From NCBI RefSeq assembly GCF_003172875.1, contig NZ_QGKM01000008.1, forward strand, positions 1 through 64,000: a stretch of 64,000 bases of DNA. Reading direction: 5' to 3'. A program made the position numbers and the translations under genes. Every line of letters starts with the position of its first letter. Within the stretch, counting starts at the first letter, position 1. Shown one piece after another: positions 45,935 to 55,269 of this stretch. This DNA comes from Leucothrix pacifica. Lineage in GTDB: Bacteria; Pseudomonadota; Gammaproteobacteria; Thiotrichales; Thiotrichaceae. Under the pieces are notes generated by a model. The model was not told the origin of the DNA. It worked only from the letters and a program-made list of their open reading frames with translations, and ran no database searches.

Positions 45935-46924
45935 ATGAAATTGAAGTCAGTGGTGATTAATTTAGCGCTTATGGCTGTTAGCGCAGGACTGATAGTCGGT
46001 GTAGCTGAGGTTGCAAGTCGTTACATGGTGCCGATCTCGCCAGGCCCCAGTTTATTGAGCACAGATGGAAAGCCTATTCGGCAGAGTTATGTCGAGCCAA
46101 GCAGTCAATACCGGATTATTACGCCCGATTTCGATGCGCTGACAACGATCACGAAAGATGGCTACCGTGGACCGGCATCTTCCGGAAATCCGGATACGCT
46201 GTTTTTAGGTGACTCATTTACGTTTGCGCAGGGTGTGACGGATGAGCAGGCATTCCCTTATCTGTACTGCAAAGCTAAGAATCTGGATTGTGCTAACTTG
46301 TCAGTACCGGGTGCGAGCACGATTTACACGATTTCGCGGTTGGAACATTACCTGAACGTAAAAGGCTGGGCGCCGAATAATGTATTCTTGTTCTTTTTCA
46401 CCGGGAATGACTTCACCGACAATTTGTGGGCTGACGAGCAACGACGCAATGGACGTAACTACGAGCCATTGGAGTTGAGCCCCGAGCAAGAAGATGCAGT
46501 TCATAATAGCCTACCCCCGCATAAGCAACTGATCAGTAAAGCATTAAAGTACTCGAATCTTCTGCGAGTGCTTTACTACAAAGTATTACCGGAGATCCGT
46601 CAGCAGGGTGACAATTCCGGTCAAAGAGCACAGCTGGAAAAAGCACTGGCGATAACCAAAGAGTCGTTTGATCGTCTTCAGGTGTTAAGTGATGAATATG
46701 CGTTTAACTACCGCATTTTTGTGATTTACCCAGAGCCTGAGGTGAGACTGGGTGTGTTCAAACAAATGGATGAGAAACTGCAGGCAATTGCACCCAGTGA
46801 AATTACATCATTAGGTGAGTTGTTTTCGAAAGATAGTCAGCAGTATTTCTTCCCTGCAGATGGGCATTTCACGATGAGTGGTAACCGTTTATTGGCTGAT
46901 TTCCTGATTAAGGAGTTGCCGTAA
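45935..46924 (+). CDS. Exported SGNH/GDSL-type hydrolase or acyltransferase
   Basis: A protein of 329 residues with an N-terminal signal anchor (VVINLALMAVSAGLIVGVAE). SGNH features are the nucleophile block FLGDSFTFAQGV, the block III asparagine in FFFTGNDFTDN, and the C-terminal DGHFTMSGNRLLA with the catalytic Asp and His. Such proteins esterify or de-esterify sugars in the periplasm. It closes the carbamoyltransferase cluster, so acting on the same glycan is likely. AGGGG lies upstream. Confidence 0.85.
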   Translation: MKLKSVVINLALMAVSAGLIVGVAEVASRYMVPISPGPSLLSTDGKPIRQSYVEPSSQYRIITPDFDALTTITKDGYRGPASSGNPDTLFLGDSFTFAQGVTDEQAFPYLYCKAKNLDCANLSVPGASTIYTISRLEHYLNVKGWAPNNVFLFFFTGNDFTDNLWADEQRRNGRNYEPLELSPEQEDAVHNSLPPHKQLISKALKYSNLLRVLYYKVLPEIRQQGDNSGQRAQLEKALAITKESFDRLQVLSDEYAFNYRIFVIYPEPEVRLGVFKQMDEKLQAIAPSEITSLGELFSKDSQQYFFPADGHFTMSGNRLLADFLIKELP

Positions 46925-46997
46925 TCCGTGCCTCTGTGGTTTTATGAAGAACGCTTTAGCGATCTTAGTCTTAGTCCGTAGTGATTGAGATCCGTTT

Positions 46998-48668
46998 CTA
47001 CTGCAAACCATAGACGTTCTTATCTTCGGGGTAGCTGACGCTATAACCATAGCGTAGGCGTAGTTCGGTCTTTGGTTGAAGTGTGCGTTTCCAGCTCATG
47101 ACGCCTTTCTTGTCATCTATGTCCTTTTCGCTCGGTGCATCACCAGTTAATTCAACATTAATATCTTCATGACTGGCGACGGGTATGTTGTCGTACAGCT
47201 GAATGGGATAGGCTTGTTGGTGCTGGTTGTTCATCGTCACTTGATAAGCTCTTTTTACTACCTTGCGCTTACCAAAGAAAATGCCATCCTCACTTTTTGC
47301 ATCCGGATCCGGTTGAAATGTGAGTTTCACCTTGTCGTCTTCACCGAATGAGAGTTTTATTTCCTGCCCGGGCTGTTGCTGGCTTAGATAAGTGTTACCG
47401 ACATAATATCCATCACGGTATAGTGATAAATTACCGGCTAGGAGTGGCGTCTCGCCGTCATACTTAAAGTGTGTGGTAAGCAGTACTCTTGGGTCTATAC
47501 GAGGCGTGCTTGCAAGTTCAATTGTGCTGTTGTGCTCTTCAGAGGATAGGGAAAAGCGTTTCTTTTCTGAGCCTGAATCAAGAGATACGGTTTGTGGAAT
47601 GATGTAATCCGCTGAAAAGTCAGCAGTCACCATTAAGCTTTGTTCGGCCACCACTTTTCGCTTAACCGGAGCAGCCGGGGCTGCCATCATACTTACTTCG
47701 GCATCCATCATAGGCGCCATTTCCTCAGACATTGCCATGCCTCTGGCGGTTGGGAAAGCTTCAAAATCGGGTGCAAAGTCAATTGACCAAGGTTCTAGTG
47801 TCGCAAGTTGAGTGGATTGCGAGGGTCTTAGCGTGGAGAGTGTGACTTTAGTCTTGTTCCAATTCTCACCGGTACGTTGACTGATTTCAGCCTGTGATTT
47901 GATGGTTAATTTTCCGGACTGAGTATCTAAGTCAGCATCGTAAACTGGAGTCCATGATGCACCATTAATGAGATAGCTGATTTCAATTTCAAGCGTTGTA
48001 TCAGCTGATGCTTTGAGGTTAAGTCCGGCGACTCTTGTGCTGCGCTGATTGCTGGCGACTAGTCGCAATTGGTTGTTAAGTTTTTTGAGTTCAGCATCCA
48101 ATGCCGTTACTTCAGTATTAGTATCTCTAATCAGCTCCTGTGCATTAGCTGTTGCCTCTTCGAGCGTTTTCCAGGCTTCCTGCCATTGCTCCATCGGTAG
48201 TTGTAGGTAGCGACTACCAGTCTCATTGTTTCCGCCTGACCCCATCGCAGCGATATATTCCAGTTTAGATTGTTGGCGTTTAATTTTGTCCTGTAATGCA
48301 GTGCGTTGCAGATTTAAGGTATCAATTTTTTCACGAAGCAGGCGCTCCTCTTTTAACACGAGCTCTGTGTTGATTTTGCTTTTTAGAGAAACACTCCCCA
48401 GAGTAACATCGGCATCGGCTGAGCCATCCACACGAAGTGATGACTGGATCAGTCTCATCGGCAGGTCTGATATCTCGAGTGTACTTTCACCCGCAGGAAC
48501 CTCTAGTTTGGCGACCCGTGTAACCTTAGCGCTGCCAGGAAATACGGTGATGCTCTGAATTGATGATGTGGTAATTAACTCAGCGGCCTGAGCATAGCTT
48601 AGAAAGCCAAAGGTGCTTCCGCTAATGATAGTGAGTACTATAGGACGAGAAATGCTTTGAAAGCTCAT
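46998..48668 (-). CDS. MuiA-family (DUF4139) exported protein
   Basis: A protein of 556 residues from the ATG at 48668 (MSFQSISRPIVLT), with a signal peptide ending near SYAQAAE; an upstream frame to 48737 is unsupported. The N-terminal DUF4140-like part (SIQSITVFPGSAKVTRVAKL) is followed by a coiled coil (about 100-200) and the DUF4139 beta domain (LEIEISYLINGASWTPVYDA to the end). The family is widespread and includes mucoidy-inhibitor MuiA; the mechanism is unknown. It is divergent from a TatD gene across 72 bases. Confidence 0.88.
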   Translation of the reverse strand: MSFQSISRPIVLTIISGSTFGFLSYAQAAELITTSSIQSITVFPGSAKVTRVAKLEVPAGESTLEISDLPMRLIQSSLRVDGSADADVTLGSVSLKSKINTELVLKEERLLREKIDTLNLQRTALQDKIKRQQSKLEYIAAMGSGGNNETGSRYLQLPMEQWQEAWKTLEEATANAQELIRDTNTEVTALDAELKKLNNQLRLVASNQRSTRVAGLNLKASADTTLEIEISYLINGASWTPVYDADLDTQSGKLTIKSQAEISQRTGENWNKTKVTLSTLRPSQSTQLATLEPWSIDFAPDFEAFPTARGMAMSEEMAPMMDAEVSMMAAPAAPVKRKVVAEQSLMVTADFSADYIIPQTVSLDSGSEKKRFSLSSEEHNSTIELASTPRIDPRVLLTTHFKYDGETPLLAGNLSLYRDGYYVGNTYLSQQQPGQEIKLSFGEDDKVKLTFQPDPDAKSEDGIFFGKRKVVKRAYQVTMNNQHQQAYPIQLYDNIPVASHEDINVELTGDAPSEKDIDDKKGVMSWKRTLQPKTELRLRYGYSVSYPEDKNVYGLQ

Positions 48669-48740
48669 GTAAGACCCCCGAAGTTTAATTATTGTGGCTA
48701 AGCCATTAGGCCCGCGTTTATTACTGTAGTTCATCATATC

Positions 48741-49529
48741 ATGCGATTAATTGATAGCCATTGTCACCTTGATTTCTCAGTCTTCAATGAAGACCGCGAT
48801 ACACTCTTAGCGCTTGCTCATCAAAACAATGTGAGTGATATTGTGATCCCCGGAGTAACAGCAGGCACCTGGAAAGATCTGGAGCAACTATGCGCTAAGC
48901 ATCGCGATGCCAAAGTAAAACTGCATGCTGCTTATGGGTTGCATCCAATGTTTATGTCATCACATAAACCAGAAGATCTGTTGATGTTGGAGCGTCAGCT
49001 TAATCGGTCAGAAGCGGTGGCAGTGGGTGAGTGTGGCTTGGACTTTTTCGTTGAGTCGCATGACAAGCAGCATCAACTGGAGTATTTCACTGCTCAAATG
49101 GATCTTGCCTTGCACTTCCAGTTGCCTCTGATTATTCATTCCAGAAAGTCATTGGATTTAGTGCTGAAAGAAATCCGGCTAAGACCCGGGCTCAGGGGAG
49201 TGATCCATAGTTTCTCAGGCAGTTATCAGCAAGCAACGCAATTAATTGATCTGGGATTTTATCTGGGCTTTGGCGGCCCTGTGACTTATTCCCGAGCCAA
49301 CAAACTGAGACGCTTGGTAAAAGACCTGCCTCTGGAAGGTTTATTATTGGAGACAGATGCTCCAGATCAGTCAGACTCATCTCACCGTGATCAACGAAAC
49401 CAACCGTCATGGCTGGTAGATATAGCAAAAGTGGTTGCGGAGTTGAGAGGGGATAGCCTTGAAGCTGTCGCAGCGATGACGACTAAAAATAGTTGTGAGT
49501 TGTTTGGCATAAAAAATGCCCCGCAATAG
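48741..49529 (+). CDS. TatD-family metal-dependent nuclease (YjjV-like)
   Basis: A protein of 262 residues in the TIM-barrel amidohydrolase family. Metal ligands are visible: DSHCHLDF (HxH), the Glu of GECGLDFF, the His of IIHSRKS, the His of GVIHSFSGS and the Asp of LLETDAPDQ. TatD proteins are 3'-5' exonucleases of DNA or RNA; the YjjV-like branch is less well known. It ends just before a terminator. Confidence 0.93.
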   Translation: MRLIDSHCHLDFSVFNEDRDTLLALAHQNNVSDIVIPGVTAGTWKDLEQLCAKHRDAKVKLHAAYGLHPMFMSSHKPEDLLMLERQLNRSEAVAVGECGLDFFVESHDKQHQLEYFTAQMDLALHFQLPLIIHSRKSLDLVLKEIRLRPGLRGVIHSFSGSYQQATQLIDLGFYLGFGGPVTYSRANKLRRLVKDLPLEGLLLETDAPDQSDSSHRDQRNQPSWLVDIAKVVAELRGDSLEAVAAMTTKNSCELFGIKNAPQ

Positions 49530-49541
49530 CGAGGCATTTTT
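49515..49541 (+). terminator. Terminator of the tatD-like gene
   Basis: ATGCC-C-CGC (49516-49524) with GCG-A-GGCAT (49529-49537), a mismatch in the middle, then a T run. It overlaps the gene's last codons. Confidence 0.8.
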
Positions 49542-49566
49542 CAAAGCTTAGTTGTGAAACACCTGT

Positions 49567-52500
49567 TTATGGGCAGGTAGAATCCACTGTTGTCATAGCA
49601 TGCTGCTTGTCTTCGTTAAACCTGATGCCAACTTTGCTCGGTGAGGTGAATAGGTACTGATAACTACCACCTGTCACATTGAACGATGTGGGTGCACATT
49701 TTAGTTCAACTTCTACCGTACCTTTACCTTTGAACTCAAAGCTCAGGTCTGTGCCATCACCATTTAGTGAGATTAACTCACCACGTGACGGTAGCTTAGT
49801 GATACGGCTAACATTGTTTGCCGGAGTACCAAGGTTGATCTTGAATGTACCACCACCTTTACTCATCAGCACTTGTGAATCGCTGTAGGCATACCAGTTA
49901 TCAACTGACTGGATTGTGGTTCCATTTGCCACTCTAAGCGCAAACTTACCCGTATCAGCTGCCGTGACGGTAGCAGTTACAGTATTACCTGATTTGTTGA
50001 CTGCAAGTCCTGCTGATTTAAATGCCTTGATTCGGTCAGCAAAGTCTTTACCAGTGGCAAATTCTGAACCGTACTCATAAGCTTTCTTGATCAGGCTATC
50101 AAACATATCGAAGTTATAACCGGCATCGCCAAAGTCCATTGGACCATAGTCATGCCAAGGCCAGTGGATCAAGCCTTGAGGCGAATGCTTTGTTAAAGTA
50201 TCAAACTCATTGAACCATACTTGCTTCGCTTCTTCGGCAGTTCTGCGTTGGAACTGCACCAAAGTGAAGTCAAACGACATGTTTGGACTCAGATATACTT
50301 TACTGATGGTTGGATTCAGGAAGCCAAATGCATTCGGATAACCCGCGCCAGAACTTGAGTAACCACCACTCAGATAGTCAAGGTGCTGAATGATCTCTAG
50401 TGACGTGGCTAAGTTCTCCGGTGCGCCTGGTACGGCACCACTCAAGTTAGATAAGCCTAGTTGCTGCTCAATAATCTGACGAGATGTTAAGAACTCCCAG
50501 CTTAGTTGAGCCGGGTTCAGGATGTTGGTGTCATGGGGATGAGTGTAAGAGTGCGTACCCATCTCGTTACCTAGCGCCAGATACTGCTGATACAGTGGTG
50601 CTGAGTAGCTCCAGTCTGTTTCTTCCTGATTAGGCGCGTATGCACCAATGTTGATGTAGTACGAGCCAACAAAGTCATACTGATCCTTCCAGGTCTGCAG
50701 GATTGGTAACAGGGCACCATTCACAGGAGCAACTTCATCAATGAACATGCTTTGATCCATGTCATTTCGGGCAACAAAGATCGAGTTATTGCGTGTCATG
50801 TGAAGTGATGCTGCTGCCTTCTCACCGTACACACTCCACTGAAGCACTGACCAGAGGATATTAGGGTCAGTCATTTGCTGTACAGTTCCAAAGTGTGCGT
50901 GACGACCACCGTTTTCGGTGACAATTAACGCATTCTTTGTACCAATACCAGTGATGTCTTGTGTTGCAATGATGTTACTTGAATAGCTGCCGGTCGGAAC
51001 GAAGTAATCTGTGAATGAATTTGTGTAGCTTCTTAAGACTTCATTGTAAGCGTACTCGTTGCTAGTGATAGGGTGAGCACTATTAGAGATCTTGTAGTTG
51101 ATCGTAAACGGCCCACCACCATCAACACGAGTCACACCCATCAATGCCTTCATACGAGAGTAAGCATCACCCGGTAGACTGGCGCCCGTCTCATCATTCG
51201 TCAGTAAGTTACCCGCAGTAACGATACCAACATTATAGTCGCTAACAGCCGTAATCAGGTTCTGTTCGATACCGGGAAGTAATGATGATTTCACATTAGC
51301 AAAATAAGGGAACACGATGGTTTTGTATTTCGTGATTTTACTAAGGTCCAATAAGTCGTCTTCATTGAGCAGGTCGAATGGCAGACCTGCCATGATTGCC
51401 TGAGACTGCACGCTCATGAACAACTGAGCATACGCTTTTGTGTCAAAGAACTGGCCTTCAGATGTTTCAGAATAAACAATCGCAATAGGCGCTGTGCTCT
51501 GCTCGCGCTTTAACTCGTAGTCATTGGTGTTAGGCCAGTAAGAACGCGGTAGGTAGCTGTCGTTATTTACATCAAACAGCAGGCTGATTGCATCTCCACC
51601 AGGTGTACCGATAGCAGCTTCATCAACTTCCAGCTCCATGATAGAGCCACCAGTGCCGTCTGATGTCGTGGCAAAGTTCAATGGGCCAGCAATAAAGGTC
51701 TGACCAGCATCGTTGCTGTAAAGATAAGGTTTATCATCTGTGAAGAAGTTGATGTTGTACTCTTCACCACCGGCATAGCCCCAGATTTTGTGACCTGTGT
51801 TGTAGTCCTGGTCGGTGTTAAGCCAGATCGTGGTTCCGGAACCGATTGTGCGATTAAAATCATGAATAAGGAATTTATATTTTCCGCCTTCGTAACGACC
51901 ATATAACTCAGTGCCGTCAACTGCATTCACCGGGTCCAGATCCATTCGGTCGCTACTGTTCCAGTCTGACTTTAGTCCATCAATTTGAATACCACTGTTT
52001 GAGAAAACAGTCTGCTTGAGAATGATGTAATTGTTCTCATGCGGCCAGTAACTAACCGGTAAAAAAGTCGAGTTGTTAACATCGATCAGCATGTTGATAC
52101 CAGCACCAGCAGGATTACCAATCAGCGCTTCAGGAATCGCAATTTCGATATTAGTGCCACTACCGTCAGCGACAATGCTGTGTGTCAGTGGTCCAGATAC
52201 TAAGGTCTGACCGTCAGCATCAGTGTAAAGATAAGGTTTACCATCCGCAGCAATATTGACGTTATATTCTGCACCGCCGGCATAGCCCCAGATTTTATAA
52301 CCGGTGTCAGAATTTTGGTCTGTATTGAGCCAGAAAGTGGTACTGGTACTGATTGGGCCATCAAGATTACGTAACAATACGTTGTATGTATTGTTTTCAT
52401 AACGACCAAATAGCTCATAGCCCGTCACCGGACTACGTGGAGGGAGTTCTAAGCGGTCTTCCTGTGTCCAGTCAGAAACATTACCGTCAATGACGATTGG

Positions 52501-52587
52501 TGCAGCATGGGCTGAGCCCAGCGTGGCTAACGAAGCAATGAGCAATGCATAAGTGCTCATCCATTTGGATATTTTACGGAGGTTCAT
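49567..52587 (-). CDS. Large exported PelA-type deacetylase with duplicated N-terminal module
   Basis: A protein of 1006 residues with a Sec signal peptide (cleavage near Ala28). Two similar domains of about 165 residues (30-197 and 198-362) share IDG..SDW, ELFGRYE, TTFWLNTDQ, YKIWGYAGGAEYN and KPYLY; they look like a tandem carbohydrate-binding beta-sandwich. A flavodoxin- or amidotransferase-like segment (about 365-480) follows. The deacetylase part has ARNDMDQSMF (Asp609 or 611), THSYTHPHD with His679 and His683, and the late LIHWPWHDYGPMD, which resemble the PelA CE4-like domain. A C-terminal beta region ends near Cys1005. It is the last gene after pelG and probably removes acetyl groups from the polymer. 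Confidence 0.82.
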   Translation of the reverse strand: MNLRKISKWMSTYALLIASLATLGSAHAAPIVIDGNVSDWTQEDRLELPPRSPVTGYELFGRYENNTYNVLLRNLDGPISTSTTFWLNTDQNSDTGYKIWGYAGGAEYNVNIAADGKPYLYTDADGQTLVSGPLTHSIVADGSGTNIEIAIPEALIGNPAGAGINMLIDVNNSTFLPVSYWPHENNYIILKQTVFSNSGIQIDGLKSDWNSSDRMDLDPVNAVDGTELYGRYEGGKYKFLIHDFNRTIGSGTTIWLNTDQDYNTGHKIWGYAGGEEYNINFFTDDKPYLYSNDAGQTFIAGPLNFATTSDGTGGSIMELEVDEAAIGTPGGDAISLLFDVNNDSYLPRSYWPNTNDYELKREQSTAPIAIVYSETSEGQFFDTKAYAQLFMSVQSQAIMAGLPFDLLNEDDLLDLSKITKYKTIVFPYFANVKSSLLPGIEQNLITAVSDYNVGIVTAGNLLTNDETGASLPGDAYSRMKALMGVTRVDGGGPFTINYKISNSAHPITSNEYAYNEVLRSYTNSFTDYFVPTGSYSSNIIATQDITGIGTKNALIVTENGGRHAHFGTVQQMTDPNILWSVLQWSVYGEKAAASLHMTRNNSIFVARNDMDQSMFIDEVAPVNGALLPILQTWKDQYDFVGSYYINIGAYAPNQEETDWSYSAPLYQQYLALGNEMGTHSYTHPHDTNILNPAQLSWEFLTSRQIIEQQLGLSNLSGAVPGAPENLATSLEIIQHLDYLSGGYSSSGAGYPNAFGFLNPTISKVYLSPNMSFDFTLVQFQRRTAEEAKQVWFNEFDTLTKHSPQGLIHWPWHDYGPMDFGDAGYNFDMFDSLIKKAYEYGSEFATGKDFADRIKAFKSAGLAVNKSGNTVTATVTAADTGKFALRVANGTTIQSVDNWYAYSDSQVLMSKGGGTFKINLGTPANNVSRITKLPSRGELISLNGDGTDLSFEFKGKGTVEVELKCAPTSFNVTGGSYQYLFTSPSKVGIRFNEDKQHAMTTVDSTCP

Positions 52588-52809
52588 GGGGCCTTACCTA
52601 TGGGGAGTCGAAATTCTAAATAATTGTTAGTGGCTACTGCCTTATTGTAATGATGAGATTAGATGCTTTCGCACGTTAGTCTTGAATCAAATGCACTCTG
52701 AACGGTTGCTTTTAACTGATGGGGAGATTGAGATTTCTTGGGTGCTGTAATAGTGCTCACTCAGCGATACGCGCTTAGCCGCTTAAGTGAGCACTCGTAT
52801 GAATGCCGT

Positions 52810-53751
52810 TTACTGAGCGCCACCATAGTGACTAACAATCGCTTCATCGCTGATTGATTTACTTTGTTTGCGCCCCGCAAAAAACACACCACTTGCTGCA
52901 TCGATATTGTATGACTCAGGAATCAGGCTATCTAAATATTGCAGCCAGAAGAAAAGCAATTTGAATATTTTACCTATATTACGCGACCTGAAAATTCCAC
53001 GTGAAAAGTACTCAATGGCCCACAGTAATTGCGTACCAGCACCGGCTGTAGTGCCCGATTTAATTAGCTCAAAGTTTTTGAATAAAAAGCGATGACCACT
53101 TTCGGTATAGCGAGTGAAATCATACGCACCTTCATGGACATGCTGTAAAAACGGAGTTTCAGCATAGACAATGCCATCATCTTTCAACACACGGTAAATC
53201 TCAGAAACCACTTTCTCAGGGTCTAATACATGCTCCAGAACCGCCTGAATGATCACGCCATCGAATGCATTATCAGGTAATGGTATATCGTGCGCGTCAG
53301 CAACGAACTGCACAGAGTCCGATGCATAGATATCAAATGAGACCAGTTCGATACGAGGGTCTTCATAGAACGGCTCCATAGACTGGCCTGGCGTACCACC
53401 TCCTACCATTAGTACCCGTGGTTTAGCATGCTTTTTCAGGAGTTCGCTGAATAGTAGCTCGACATTATCCTTAGTCGCTTTTGATCTGGGGAGAAGCACG
53501 CGCTTGATTATGCCGGATAGCCCTTCATAGGCTGGGCGATTAATCACTGAGGCTGTGCCTTCGGTATCCTTCTTATTGAGTATGCTTTTATCAAAGTCGA
53601 TCACAATGGGGTAGTGGTCAACGAACTCGTATTTTGAGCTGAGTGCTGGGTTTTCTGTGTGTGAAATTAGATTCTGACCATCGATCGTCAGAGGAGTTTG
53701 ATGTTTTGGGCATCTTAATAATTCTATGACCTGATTCCTTTCAAGTAACAT
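52810..53751 (-). CDS. SAM-dependent methyltransferase within the Pel locus
   Basis: A protein of 313 residues. A short N-terminal Trm112-like segment (LLRCPKHQTPLTIDGQNLIS) has only one cysteine, so it does not bind zinc in the usual way. The class I Rossmann fold begins at VLMVGGGTPGQSM, with ELVSFDIYAS, FVADAHDIPLPDNAFDGVII and VLEHVLDPEKVVSEIYRVLK. AAAAAGG precedes the ATG. Its target is unknown; sitting between pelG and the deacetylase suggests the polysaccharide or an envelope component. Confidence 0.85.
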   Translation of the reverse strand: MLLERNQVIELLRCPKHQTPLTIDGQNLISHTENPALSSKYEFVDHYPIVIDFDKSILNKKDTEGTASVINRPAYEGLSGIIKRVLLPRSKATKDNVELLFSELLKKHAKPRVLMVGGGTPGQSMEPFYEDPRIELVSFDIYASDSVQFVADAHDIPLPDNAFDGVIIQAVLEHVLDPEKVVSEIYRVLKDDGIVYAETPFLQHVHEGAYDFTRYTESGHRFLFKNFELIKSGTTAGAGTQLLWAIEYFSRGIFRSRNIGKIFKLLFFWLQYLDSLIPESYNIDAASGVFFAGRKQSKSISDEAIVSHYGGAQ

Positions 53752-53889
53752 GATTTTGCCTTTTTTATTGATTGAATAAATATCCTTATTTTTTCCTAAT
53801 TTCTCATTTCAAAGGCTGTGTTGGGCAGACTATCAGGATGGTTGGTTTTTTGTGATAGATAAAAGGCGGAGGCAGGTGTGCATTGAAAA

Positions 53890-55269
53890 CTACGAGCGTT
53901 GAAGCATAAAAGTGATGTATTCGAGTCGATTAATTTTATTGGAGAGAACGACCATGCCGATGATAGTCGTAATGAAAATGGCCAGTGCAAAACCATAGCC
54001 ATAAAAGGCCGGACCCAAAAGTAGACTAAGTCCCGTGAAGATTGTATTTAGAGCGAATAAGCCAAAACTCATCCAAAATGCTTGTTTTAAAAAGTTGAAA
54101 TAAAAGAAGATATTGAGCGTGGCTAAAAACAATACCTGCATGGCTGTGGATAGCAGGTCGATGTAGTATAAGTGGACATACAATGGGGATAGCTCCAGCC
54201 AGTTGATAATGTCCTCAGCCATAATAAAAAACAACAAAACAGTGACACCCTGAACTTTGATGATTTCAGTGTAAGCATTGCGAATACTCAGTGTCATGGT
54301 TTGTCGTTTATCTTCGATTTGACCCAGTGTTGCACCATCGTTAACAGCGGAATAATAGTCCTGATAAGTTGATACAAAGTCAGTCTCGACTCTCAATAAG
54401 AAGCTTGCCATGCCCGGAATTATGGATAAGTAAGCCAAAAAGATTGGCAAGTCATAAATCACGGAGGCGCGCAGGACTCCATTCACATCATCGGAAGTGG
54501 CAGGGGTGAACCAGAACATCCATTTATCAACCCACACACCCATGTTAAAAAACAGACCGATAAAAATGAGAATGGGGTAAATATTTTTAAGCTTTAAGAA
54601 ATCAAAGCGTAATAAACGGTCTGCCGTGTACTCCTGAAAGATCATCAGCAGCATAGAGACAAGCAAGATTGTGTGACCGATCAGCAGAGCCGTCAGCAGG
54701 CCGTTTGAGCCTGCTGCACGAAGCACTGTCGATAAAACAGCAATACTCACATAACTAATCAAAAAAACGACAAGGATAGTTTTGTAACGACGCATACCCG
54801 CAACAAAAATGACGGCGAGCCAGACATTGCAGAGCAACACAAAGTTCATCAGCATTAGTGTGCAATACAGAAAATCCAGTGCCCTGAACCACACTAGCCA
54901 ACAGATAATTCCAAAAATGCCGCTAACTAAAGTAGACAGTCCCAGAGCTGCAATGAAGTTAGGCAGTATTCGGTGGTCGTTCTTCATGTACAGTTGATCT
55001 GCCATGAAGCGGGTGAACACGAGTTGCAACAGGCTGCTTAGAACGAGTGAAAACGACATCAGCCATGTTACTGAGACTAAGAACTCTCCAAGCCAAGTAC
55101 CAGTCGCGCCCTTGTTCCCAATACTGATAACACCAACCAGCATAATCCCAAGAATTGATAATACCCAAGGGCCAGAGCTGATGGCACCGGCATAGGCATA
55201 GGTTTTCAGCAGGCCAAACCAGCTGTCATCCTTGAGCATTTTCTTTAGCTCAAACCCGATTCCGGCCAT
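53890..55269 (-). CDS. pelG: PelG-type membrane transporter/flippase
   Basis: A 459-residue inner-membrane protein of the MATE/Wzx-like PelG family, with about 12 membrane helices. It begins MAGIGFELKKMLKDDS and AYAGAISSGPWVLSI, the PelG signature. With PelD and PelE it forms the inner-membrane complex that receives and exports Pel polymer made by PelF. It overlaps the end of pelF by 20 bases. Confidence 0.96.
   Translation of the reverse strand: MAGIGFELKKMLKDDSWFGLLKTYAYAGAISSGPWVLSILGIMLVGVISIGNKGATGTWLGEFLVSVTWLMSFSLVLSSLLQLVFTRFMADQLYMKNDHRILPNFIAALGLSTLVSGIFGIICWLVWFRALDFLYCTLMLMNFVLLCNVWLAVIFVAGMRRYKTILVVFLISYVSIAVLSTVLRAAGSNGLLTALLIGHTILLVSMLLMIFQEYTADRLLRFDFLKLKNIYPILIFIGLFFNMGVWVDKWMFWFTPATSDDVNGVLRASVIYDLPIFLAYLSIIPGMASFLLRVETDFVSTYQDYYSAVNDGATLGQIEDKRQTMTLSIRNAYTEIIKVQGVTVLLFFIMAEDIINWLELSPLYVHLYYIDLLSTAMQVLFLATLNIFFYFNFLKQAFWMSFGLFALNTIFTGLSLLLGPAFYGYGFALAIFITTIIGMVVLSNKINRLEYITFMLQRS

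Noticed and set aside
53752-53889. Extra small gene between pelG and the methyltransferase
   Set aside because: No frame with a start and ribosome site; the region holds the AT-rich leader of the methyltransferase gene.
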